Positions 46,727 through 53,273 of a stretch of DNA of 64,000 nt are shown here, in pieces. The position numbers were made by a program, and so were the translations under genes. The stretch is from Streptomyces niveus (GTDB lineage: Bacteria > Actinomycetota > Actinomycetes > Streptomycetales > Streptomycetaceae). Under the pieces are notes generated by a model, which had not been told where the DNA came from, searched no databases, and saw nothing but the letters and a program-made list of their open reading frames with translations. Numbering within the stretch: position 1 is the stretch's first letter; each line of letters starts with the position of its first letter. The stretch is taken from NCBI RefSeq assembly GCF_002009175.1, contig NZ_CP018047.1, positions 1,178,001-1,242,000 of the forward strand, in the 5' to 3' direction.

Positions 46727-46944
46727 GGCGTATCCCCTCGGCGGATGCGGCCGGTGAGCGGGCGTGCGGGCGTGCGGAACAGGGCTGTGCGGAACAGGGC
46801 GTTGAGATGTGGGTGGTGCGGTGAGGTGCGGGTGGTGCGGTGAGCGATGATGCTTTGTTGGTGCTTTTGTTGGTTTTTTTGCTGTTATTTCGGTAGTGCG
46901 GGGTGAAGCGTGTGCCGTACGGCCTGACGTCGGGGGTGCCGGTG
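46727..46944 (-). promoter_or_regulatory. repeat-rich promoter region of the sugar importer operon
   Basis: The 218 bases between the ROK gene's stop and the ATPase start contain short tandem repeats: GCTTTGTTGGT (46852-46862) directly followed by GCTTTTGTTGGT (46863-46874), then a T-run; and GGGTGGTGCGGTGA at 46811-46824 and 46830-46843. The T-rich patch (46850-46895) is exceptional in this genome and may be the core promoter or an operator. Confidence 0.45.
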
Positions 46945-48135
46945 TCAGGCCGGGGAGAAGAGGTGGTCGCTGATGAGCCGGGCCGCGCCGGTGACTCCGG
47001 CGGTCGGCCCCAACTCCCCGAGAACGATGGGGAGATTGCCGGTGGCCAGTGGAAGTGACTGGCGGTAGACCTGCGTACGGACGCTGGCCAGGAGGGTGTG
47101 GCCGAGTCCGGTCACACCGCCGCCGATCACGACGAGGCCCGGGTTGAAGAAGCTGACGAGGCCGGCGATGACCTGGCCGACCCGGTTGCCGCCTTCGCGG
47201 ATGAGATAGAGGGCGGTGGGGTCACCGGCCGCGGCGGCCACGGCGACATCGGCGGCGGTGAGCCGGCCGGCGGCCTCCAGGCGCGAGGCGAGTTCGGCGG
47301 AACGGCCCGTACGGGCGGCGTCCTCGGCGTCCCTGGCGAGCGCGGCGCCGCTGAAGTGGGCTTCCAGGCAACCCCTGTTGCCGCAGACACAGGCGCGCCC
47401 GTCGGGCTCGACCCGGATATGGCCGATGTCGCCCGCGCTGCCGGTCGTGCCGCGGTAGACCTCGCCGCCGACGACGATGCCGCAGCCGATACCGGTACCG
47501 ATCTTGACGCAGAGGAAGTCACCCACGGAGCGTGCGACGCCCGCGTGCTGCTCACCCATCGCCATCAGGTTCACGTCGTTGTCGACCATGACGGGGCAGC
47601 CGAGGTCCTGGCTGAGCGCCTCGCGTACGGGGAAGCCGTCCCAGCCGGGCATGATCGGCGGCGCGACCGGCACGCCTTCGGGGAAGCGGACGGGTCCCGG
47701 AACGCCGATGCCGGCGCCGTCGTAACCGTCGGCGAGTCCGGAGGCCTTGAGCTTGGCGGCCATCGCGAGCACCTGCTCGAAGACGGCGACCGGGCCCTCA
47801 CGGACGTCCATCGGGTGGTTGACGTGGCCGAGGACTTCGAGTTCGGCGTTGGTGACGGCGACGTCTATGGACGTGGCGCCGATGTCCACCCCGAGGAAGC
47901 GGAGGGCGGGCGCGAGCCGGATGTTGTGGGAGCGACGGCCACCGCGCGACGCGGCGAGTCCGTCGGCGACGACGAGCCCGGTCTCCAGCAGCCGGTCGAC
48001 CTCCACGGCGAGCTTGGAGCGGGAGAGGTCGACCTGATCACCGAGCTGGGCACGGGAGTTGGGACCACCGTCACGCAAGAGCCGGAGCAGTCGCGCCTGA
48101 TGAGCGTTCGCGGGTCGTGCGGTCATACGTCTCAC
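46945..48135 (-). CDS. ROK-family transcriptional regulator
   Basis: 396 residues from GTG 48135 (GGAGG five bases upstream); an ATG three codons later is an alternative. N-terminal winged helix (ANAHQARLLRLLRDGGPNSRAQLGDQVDLSRSKLAVEVDRLLETGLV in parts) and a C-terminal ROK sugar-kinase-like domain: LGVDIGATSIDVAVTN, GAGIGVPGPV, GTGIGCGIVVGGEVYRGTTG, GHIRVEPDGR and the zinc motif CVCGNRGCLEAHFSG. The kinase catalytic Asp position is present, but ROK regulators generally bind rather than phosphorylate the sugar. It is probably a repressor of the importer operon downstream and, through the shared 26-base element, of both giant enzymes and itself. Confidence 0.92.
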   Translation of the reverse strand: MRRMTARPANAHQARLLRLLRDGGPNSRAQLGDQVDLSRSKLAVEVDRLLETGLVVADGLAASRGGRRSHNIRLAPALRFLGVDIGATSIDVAVTNAELEVLGHVNHPMDVREGPVAVFEQVLAMAAKLKASGLADGYDGAGIGVPGPVRFPEGVPVAPPIMPGWDGFPVREALSQDLGCPVMVDNDVNLMAMGEQHAGVARSVGDFLCVKIGTGIGCGIVVGGEVYRGTTGSAGDIGHIRVEPDGRACVCGNRGCLEAHFSGAALARDAEDAARTGRSAELASRLEAAGRLTAADVAVAAAAGDPTALYLIREGGNRVGQVIAGLVSFFNPGLVVIGGGVTGLGHTLLASVRTQVYRQSLPLATGNLPIVLGELGPTAGVTGAARLISDHLFSPA

Positions 48136-48253
48136 GCGCCCCTCCCCGCCTCTCGGCTCTGTGATGCGTCGCTACCTGTCGTTTCGACGGGCTTTCGAGG
48201 GGAACGTAGCAGCGCTTTCCCCGAGTGGGAAGAAGTTGAGCAGGAATCGCTCC

Positions 48254-48279
48254 TAACTTTCTCCACAGTCAGGACAAAG
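48254..48279. promoter_or_regulatory. 26-base conserved element upstream of the ROK gene
   Basis: AACTTT at 48255-48260, TCC at 48262-48264 and AGGACAAAG at 48271-48279. Seventeen or more of 26 positions match the elements at 36543 and 40601 with identical spacing; 119 bases upstream of the regulator start. The promoters are otherwise unrelated in sequence, so the match is not simple paralogy. Confidence 0.65.
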
Positions 48280-48368
48280 ACGTTTCGCGGTCCGTGGGGA
48301 CGGGGCATCCACGAGGGCGCCGGGGGCGGTTCACGGGGTGGGTGATCATACGTTCGGGCGCACGGCGA

Positions 48369-48397
48369 AGGCGCCCCCGCGTCCTGCGGAGGCGCCT
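48369..48397 (-). terminator. hairpin after the gntR gene
   Basis: Arms AGGCGCC (48369-48375) and GGCGCCT (48391-48397) with an inner CCGC/GCGG stem, 40 bases past the gntR stop. It separates gntR from the ROK transcript. Confidence 0.6.
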
Positions 48398-48436
48398 CGT
48401 TCTCGCCGTACGAATGCTTCGCCTGTGCGAAGTACG

Positions 48437-49120
48437 TCAGACCGCGGCGTCCCCGCGGTGGTGGTACGTGGTGCGCGTCTGCTCCGTGTGGGAGCGCATG
48501 ACCGCAGTAGCGGCCTCTTCGTCCCGCGCGGAGATCGCCGCGATCAGGGCCCGGTGCTCGATCCAGGACTGCTTGCCGCGCTGCCGGGCCACCGGCGCGT
48601 AGTACCAGCGCACCCGCCGGTCCACCTGGGCCGCCAGCTCCGCCAGGACGACGTTGCCCGCCAGTTCCATCACCTTCGCGTGGAACGCGGCGTTCGTCGC
48701 GACCGTCAGCTCCACGTCGTCGTCGGCCACCGACTGCTCACCCTTGGCGCAGAGCGCCTCCAGCGCCGCGATCCCCGCCGAGCCCGAGTTCGCGGCGGCG
48801 AGCCTCGCGGCCTCGGCCTCCAGGAGCGTACGGACCGAGAGCAGCTGGTCCGCCTCCGCCTCGGTCGGCTCGTGGACGAACGCGCCCTGGGCGGGCCTGA
48901 GATCGACCCAGCCCTCGGTGTTCAGGCGCTGGAGCGCCTCGCGTACGGGCTGGCGGGAGACCCCGAGATGGCCCGCGAGTTCGCTCTCCACCAGATGCTG
49001 CCCGGGCCTCAGGGAGCGCACGGTGATCAGTTCGAGCAGTGCCTCGTAGACACGCTCGCGCAGCGGGCCGGGGCGTTCGAGCTTGGGCACGGAGCCCTGT
49101 GGCAGTCCTGCGGACAACAT
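48437..49120 (-). CDS. GntR-family regulator, FCD (FadR) subfamily
   Basis: 227 residues from ATG 49120, chosen because GGGGGA lies five bases upstream; an ATG at 49132 has no usable site. Winged helix-turn-helix: PLRERVYEALLELITVRSLRPGQHLVESELAGHLGVSRQPVREALQRLNTEG (recognition helix SRQPVREALQRL). The all-helical FCD domain follows (LLSVRTLLEAEAARLAA, FHAKVMELAGNVVLAELAAQ, EHRALIAAISARDEEAATAVM) with Asp/His positions that usually bind a metal-carboxylate ligand. A carboxylate effector would suit an oxalate or formate system. A 12-base word found upstream of oxc, panE and fdh also lies upstream of this gene, so it is the likely regulator of all of them and of itself. Confidence 0.9.
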   Translation of the reverse strand: MLSAGLPQGSVPKLERPGPLRERVYEALLELITVRSLRPGQHLVESELAGHLGVSRQPVREALQRLNTEGWVDLRPAQGAFVHEPTEAEADQLLSVRTLLEAEAARLAAANSGSAGIAALEALCAKGEQSVADDDVELTVATNAAFHAKVMELAGNVVLAELAAQVDRRVRWYYAPVARQRGKQSWIEHRALIAAISARDEEAATAVMRSHTEQTRTTYHHRGDAAV

Positions 49121-49179
49121 GCGGTCCCCCATCCTGGCCGGCTACGGCAACGGGCGCGGCAACGGCACGACGATTGGCT

Positions 49180-49191
49180 ATCGTCTACAGT
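49180..49191 (-). promoter_or_regulatory. putative GntR operator upstream of gntR
   Basis: Minus strand ACTGTAGACGAT, 60 bases upstream of the chosen gntR start. It contains GTA-GAC, the GTM-KAC core of GntR-family operators, and matches the words at 16736, 51986 and 53224. Confidence 0.55.
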
Positions 49192-49210
49192 CTACCGAGA
49201 ACCGTAGCGG

Positions 49211-50158
49211 TCAGGGGCAGCGGATGACCTGCCCGGCGTAAGAGAGATTTCCGCCAAAGCCGAAGAGCAGCGCCGGAGCGCCGGATTCCACCTCGCCGCG
49301 CTCCACCAGCTTGGACAGCGCCATCGGGATGGACGCGGCCGAGGTGTTGCCGGAGTCCACGACGTCGCGGGCGATGACCGCGTTGACCGCGCCGATCTTC
49401 TGGGCGACGGGCTCGATGATCCGCAGGTTCGCCTGGTGCAGTACGACGGCGGCCAGGTCCTCGGGGGCGAGACCGGCCCGTTCGCAGACCTTGCGGGCGA
49501 TCGGCGGCAGCTGGGTGGTGGCCCACCGGTAGACGGACTGGCCCTCCTGCGCGAAGCGCGGCGGGGTGCCCTCGATCCGTACGGCGTTGCCCATCTCGGG
49601 CACCGAGCCCCACAGCACCGGGCCGATACCCGGCTCCTCGCCGGGCCGGACGGCCTCGACGACCGCCGCGCCCGCGCCGTCACCGAGGAGGACGCAGGTG
49701 GAGCGGTCGGTCCAGTCGGCGATGTCGGCCATCTTGTCGGCGCCGATGACCAGCGCGCGGGTCGCCGAACCCGCCCGTACGGCGTGGTCGGCCGTGGCAA
49801 GCGCGTGGGTGAAGCCGGCACAGACCACATTGAGGTCCATCACGGCCGGTGAGCCCATGGAGAGCCGGGCGGCGACGCGCGCCGCCATGTTCGGCGACCG
49901 GTTGATCGCCGTGGACGTGGCGACCAGCACCAGGTCGATGTCGGCGGGGGTCAGACCGGCGGCGGCGAGCGCCTTCGCCGCCGCGTGCGCCGCCAGCTCG
50001 TCCACGGACTCGTCGGGGCCGCCCACGTGCCGGGTCTTGATGCCGACACGGCTCCTGATCCACTCATCACTGGTGTCGACCATGCCCGCCAGGTCGTCGT
50101 TGGTGAGCACCTTGGCGGGCTGATAGTGCCCGAGCGCGGCGATACGAGTGCCGGTCAT
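49211..50158 (-). CDS. 3-oxoacyl-ACP synthase III (FabH/KAS III) family protein
   Basis: 315 residues, ATG 50158 with GAGGGGG nine bases upstream. The thiolase-fold triad is intact: Cys in DLNVVCAGFTHAL, His in VVLHQANLRI, Asn in VDSGNTSAAS. N-terminal MTGTRIAALGHYQPAKVLTNDDL and DEWIRSRVGIKTRH are typical FabH. The chain is slightly short but complete (ends FGFGGNLSYAGQVIRC). It condenses an acyl-CoA with malonyl-ACP, or transfers an acyl group. No acyl carrier protein or other fatty-acid gene is near. It lies between gntR and the second OFA transporter; the gap to gntR holds the putative operator. A role in the oxalate regulon is not evident, so it may be a bystander. Confidence 0.88.
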   Translation of the reverse strand: MTGTRIAALGHYQPAKVLTNDDLAGMVDTSDEWIRSRVGIKTRHVGGPDESVDELAAHAAAKALAAAGLTPADIDLVLVATSTAINRSPNMAARVAARLSMGSPAVMDLNVVCAGFTHALATADHAVRAGSATRALVIGADKMADIADWTDRSTCVLLGDGAGAAVVEAVRPGEEPGIGPVLWGSVPEMGNAVRIEGTPPRFAQEGQSVYRWATTQLPPIARKVCERAGLAPEDLAAVVLHQANLRIIEPVAQKIGAVNAVIARDVVDSGNTSAASIPMALSKLVERGEVESGAPALLFGFGGNLSYAGQVIRCP

Positions 50159-50297
50159 GCCCGGGACCCCCTCTTCGGTCGACGTCAGGAAATCCCCAGT
50201 CTCGTCAGCGACTCACGAGTAAGGGGGCAGGTGACCCGACAGGATTCCCCGCCTCCTCTTGGAGACTCCGGATCATCCGGCGGCGTTTCCTCGGGCG

Positions 50298-50444
50298 TCA
50301 CCCGGTGAACAGCTGGGTGGCCTTACGGACCAGTTCGTACAGACCGTACGCGAGGGGGAGGCCCACCCAGAGCCAGGCGAAGACGATCAGCGCGGTCCGC
50401 CGGGACTCGGGCACCGCCTTCCCGCTCTCCGGTGCTGTGGTCAT
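50298..50444 (-). CDS. small single-pass membrane protein, partner of the OFA transporter
   Basis: 48 residues, ATG 50444, overlapping the OFA transporter stop by four bases (ATGA). Sequence features: a hydrophilic head (MTTAPESGKAVPESRR), one transmembrane helix ALIVFAWLWVGLPLAYGLYE and a short basic tail (LVRKATQLFTG). Small proteins like this are encoded directly after OFA-type transporters in many actinobacteria and are labelled 'MFS transporter small subunit'. Their function has not been shown as far as I know. The overlap implies coupled synthesis at fixed ratio with the transporter; a stabilising or gating subunit is plausible. The first OFA gene (22206-23594) has no equivalent after it. 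Confidence 0.8.
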   Translation of the reverse strand: MTTAPESGKAVPESRRTALIVFAWLWVGLPLAYGLYELVRKATQLFTG

Positions 50445-51880
50445 CGGGCCTCCTTCGGTTCTTCCGGCGATGCTTCCGGCTTCGTGGCGGCGGTGTTCGC
50501 GGACGCGGGCGCGTTCGCGTCCGCGTCCGCGTCCGCGTCCGCGGAGTTTGCGGGCGCGGGAATGTTTGCGGATGCGGCGGTGTCCGCGGGCCGGTGGTGG
50601 CGCGGGTGTACGGGGCGGACCAGCTCGTTGGCCACGAACCCGACGACGAGCAGCCCGATCATGATGGTCAGTGAGAGCCCGTACAGACCGGGCCCGCTCT
50701 TGCCCGCCTCCTCCTGGCTGTCGGCGACCCGGTTGACGATGAGCGGGCCGAGGACGCCGGCCGCCGACCAGGCGGTGAGCAGCCGTCCGTGGATCGCGCC
50801 CACCTGGTAGGTGCCGAACAGGTCCTTCAGATAGGCGGGGACGGTGGCGAAGCCTCCTCCGTAGAAGGAGAGGATGACCAGCGCGCAGATGATGAAGAGC
50901 GGTTTGGACGCGTCGCCGAACTGCGCGATCAGCAGATACATCAGGGCGCCGACGCCCAGATACAGGCGGTAGGTGTTCTTCCTGCCGATCACGTCGGAGG
51001 TGGACGACCAGCCGATACGGCCCGCCATGTTGGCCGCCGACAGCAGCGCGACGAAGCCGGCCGCGGCCGAGACGGAGACCGGTGTGTCGGTGTCGGCGAA
51101 GAAGTCGGTGATCATCGGGGCGGCCTTCTCAAGAATGCCGATGCCCGCGGTGACGTTCATACAGAGGACGATCCACAGCAGCCAGAACTGCGGTGTGCGC
51201 ACGGCCGACTTGGCGGAGACCTGCGCGGTGGTGATCAGGGCCGACTCGGGGGCCGGCTTCGCCTTCGGCGCCGCGTCCGGGCGCGGTACGCGGATCAGCA
51301 GGACACCGAGCAGCATGAACACCGCGTAGACCAGGCCGTGTACGAGGAACGCCTTGGCGATGCCGTCGCTCGTGGAGCCGAACGACTCCAGCATCTGCGC
51401 GGACCACGGCGAGGCGATGAGCGCGCCGCCGCCGAAGCCCATGATCGCGATGCCGGTCGCCATGCCGGGCCGGTCGGGGAACCATTTGATCAGCGTGGAG
51501 ACGGGCGAGATGTAGCCGATGCCGAGTCCGATGCCGCCGACGAAGCCGTAGCCGAAGACGATCAGCCAGAACTGCTCGGTCGCGGCGCCGAGCGCGGAGA
51601 GCAGGAAGCCGGAGGAGAAGCAGACGAGCGCGACGGTCATCGCCCAGCGCGGGCCGTTGCGTTCGACGAGTGTGCCGCCGAAGGCGGCGGACAGGCCGAG
51701 CATCACGATGCCCAACTGGAAGGGGAGGGCGCTCTGGGTGCCGGAGAGGCCGAGAGCGGATTCCAGCGGAGGCTTGAACACGCTCCAGGCGTAGGCCTGT
51801 CCGATCGAGAGGTGCACCGAGAGCGCTGCGGGGGGTACCAGCCAGCGGCTCCAGCCGACCGGGGCGAGTGGTGGGGTCAT
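50441..51880 (-). CDS. OFA-family MFS transporter with Asp-Ala repeat tail
   Basis: 479 residues, ATG 51880; the ribosome site is weak. Twelve hydrophobic segments; OFA features include HLSIGQAYAWSVFKPPLESALG at the N-terminus, GIGLGIGYISPVSTLIKWFPDRPGMATG (in parts GYISPVSTLIKWFPD) and GFGGGALIASP. After helix 12 there is an unusual 55-residue hydrophilic tail with DADADADA, encoded by four GCGTCC hexamers on the + strand (50517-50540). It probably exchanges oxalate for formate or imports a related dicarboxylate. Divergent from the PanE-like gene across 187 bp containing the putative GntR operator; followed by a 48-residue overlapping partner gene. Confidence 0.88.
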   Translation of the reverse strand: MTPPLAPVGWSRWLVPPAALSVHLSIGQAYAWSVFKPPLESALGLSGTQSALPFQLGIVMLGLSAAFGGTLVERNGPRWAMTVALVCFSSGFLLSALGAATEQFWLIVFGYGFVGGIGLGIGYISPVSTLIKWFPDRPGMATGIAIMGFGGGALIASPWSAQMLESFGSTSDGIAKAFLVHGLVYAVFMLLGVLLIRVPRPDAAPKAKPAPESALITTAQVSAKSAVRTPQFWLLWIVLCMNVTAGIGILEKAAPMITDFFADTDTPVSVSAAAGFVALLSAANMAGRIGWSSTSDVIGRKNTYRLYLGVGALMYLLIAQFGDASKPLFIICALVILSFYGGGFATVPAYLKDLFGTYQVGAIHGRLLTAWSAAGVLGPLIVNRVADSQEEAGKSGPGLYGLSLTIMIGLLVVGFVANELVRPVHPRHHRPADTAASANIPAPANSADADADADANAPASANTAATKPEASPEEPKEAR

Positions 51881-51985
51881 GGTCGCGAACTCTAGGAACC
51901 GTCCCGACCGTTTGGGAAGATCCTTTACCGGTTGTTCACGTCGACCGTATGCCGACGACAGAAGTCTTGTCGGCAGTTATTCCAT

Positions 51986-51997
51986 ACTGTAGACAAT
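51986..51997 (+). promoter_or_regulatory. putative GntR operator between OFA transporter and panE-like gene
   Basis: ACTGTAGACAAT within the imperfect palindrome ATACTGTAGACAATAT (51984-51999). It contains the GntR-type core GTA-GAC, lies 71 bases from the panE-like start and 106 bases from the transporter start, and is the best-formed of the four related words. Confidence 0.65.
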
Positions 51998-52067
51998 ATA
52001 TCGTCGGCAAAGTGTGCTCCTTTCCGCGCTTCTCTCAACACCCTCAAAGCGAACGGAGAGCCCCACG

Positions 52068-53039
52068 GTGAAAGTCGCAGTCGTCGGCGCCGGTGCGATC
52101 GGTGCCTATGTCGGTGCCGCGCTCGATCGCGCAGGCGCCGAAGTCCATCTCATCGCCCGTGGACCGCATCTGGCGGCCATGAGGCAGCACGGAGTCCGGG
52201 TGTACAGCCCGCGCGGCGATTGGACCGCGCGGGTGCACGCCACCGATCAGCCGGCCGACATCGGGCCGGTCGACTATGTGTTCCTGGGTCTGAAGGCGAA
52301 TTCGTACGCGGCGTGCGGGCCGCTGATCGCGCCTCTGCTCCAGGACCACACGGCGGTCATCGCCGCCCAGAACGGCATCCCCTGGTGGTACTTCCACCGG
52401 CACGGCGGCCCGCACGACGGCCGCCGTATAGAGAGTGTCGACCCCGGCGGCTCGGTCAGCGCCGTCCTGCCGCCGGAGCGCGCCATCGGCTGTGTCGTCT
52501 ACGCGGCGACGGAGCTGGAAGGGCCGGGCGTCGTACGGCACTTGGAAGGCACCCGGTTCTCCATCGGGGAGCCGGACAGATCACTCTCGCCACGCACCAA
52601 GGAGTTCGGCGAGGCCATGCGGGCGGGCGGACTCAAGTGTCCGGTCGAGGCCGAACTGCGTGACGAGATCTGGATCAAACTCCTCGGCAACATCTCCTTC
52701 AACCCGATCAGCGCGCTGACCCGCGCCACGATGCGGGAGATGTGCCTGCACCGCAGCACCCGGGAAGTCATCGAACTGATGATGCGGGAGACGCTGCGGG
52801 TCGCCGAGGCACTCGGCTGCCACCCCGACATCTCCGTCGAACGCCGGCTGGCCGGCGCCGAACGGGTCGGCGACCACCGGACCTCCACCCTCCAGGACCT
52901 GGAGAAGGGGAAGCCGATGGAGCTGGACGTGCTGCTCGCGGCCGTCGTCGAACTGGCCGCCATGTGCGACATCGACGTGCCGACGCTCCGCACGGTCGAC
53001 GCGATCTCCGACCTGCTGGCCCGCGGCGTGGCCGCGTAG
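52068..53039 (+). CDS. ketopantoate reductase (PanE/ApbA) family protein, candidate oxalyl-CoA reductase
   Basis: 323 residues from GTG 52068 (KVAVVGAGAIGAYVGAALDRAG), GGAG nine bases upstream; the frame runs further 5' but without conserved sequence. N-terminal NADP Rossmann domain, then YVFLGLKANSYAACGPLI and AAQNGIPWWYF, and the C-terminal helical domain with the catalytic Lys in EIWIKLLGNISFNP. By annotation it would be 2-dehydropantoate 2-reductase. In Methylobacterium extorquens a PanE paralogue (PanE2) is an oxalyl-CoA reductase making glyoxylate. Here the gene shares a putative operator with oxc/frc and fdh and is divergent from an OFA transporter, so an oxalate-assimilation role is more likely than pantothenate synthesis. 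That is inference from context. Confidence 0.82.
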   Translation: MKVAVVGAGAIGAYVGAALDRAGAEVHLIARGPHLAAMRQHGVRVYSPRGDWTARVHATDQPADIGPVDYVFLGLKANSYAACGPLIAPLLQDHTAVIAAQNGIPWWYFHRHGGPHDGRRIESVDPGGSVSAVLPPERAIGCVVYAATELEGPGVVRHLEGTRFSIGEPDRSLSPRTKEFGEAMRAGGLKCPVEAELRDEIWIKLLGNISFNPISALTRATMREMCLHRSTREVIELMMRETLRVAEALGCHPDISVERRLAGAERVGDHRTSTLQDLEKGKPMELDVLLAAVVELAAMCDIDVPTLRTVDAISDLLARGVAA

Positions 53040-53087
53040 CGGTCCGACCGGAGCGTTCAGCGGGTCGCGCGGCCGCCCGCCGCACCT

Positions 53088-53137
53088 GTCCTCAATCGCC
53101 GGACGGGCTCAGTCGAGCCCGTCCGGCGATTGAGGAC
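53088..53137. terminator. 22-bp hairpin built from the CCGGACGGGCT repeat
   Basis: Arms 53088-53109 and 53116-53137 are perfectly complementary over 22 bases, with a six-base loop CAGTCG. Each arm is one copy of the element TCCTCAATCGCCGGACGGGCT in opposite orientation, the same family as the array at 14252-14468. It follows the panE-like stop by 48 bases and probably terminates it. Confidence 0.85.
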
Positions 53138-53223
53138 GAACCGGCCCGCCGGGGGGACTTGGCGCGCCCCGTCCCACACAAAACCCATACGCAAGGCTTC
53201 CGCTTCCCACGACCCATCGGGAT

Positions 53224-53235
53224 ACTGTATGCAAT
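53224..53235 (+). promoter_or_regulatory. putative GntR operator upstream of formate dehydrogenase operon
   Basis: ACTGTATGCAAT, identical over 12 bases to the word at 16736 upstream of oxc, ending 38 bases before the GTG start of the fdh operon. Confidence 0.6.
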
Positions 53236-53273
53236 GGCGCGGCCACAAGCCATGACTCATGAGGGAGCGCAGC

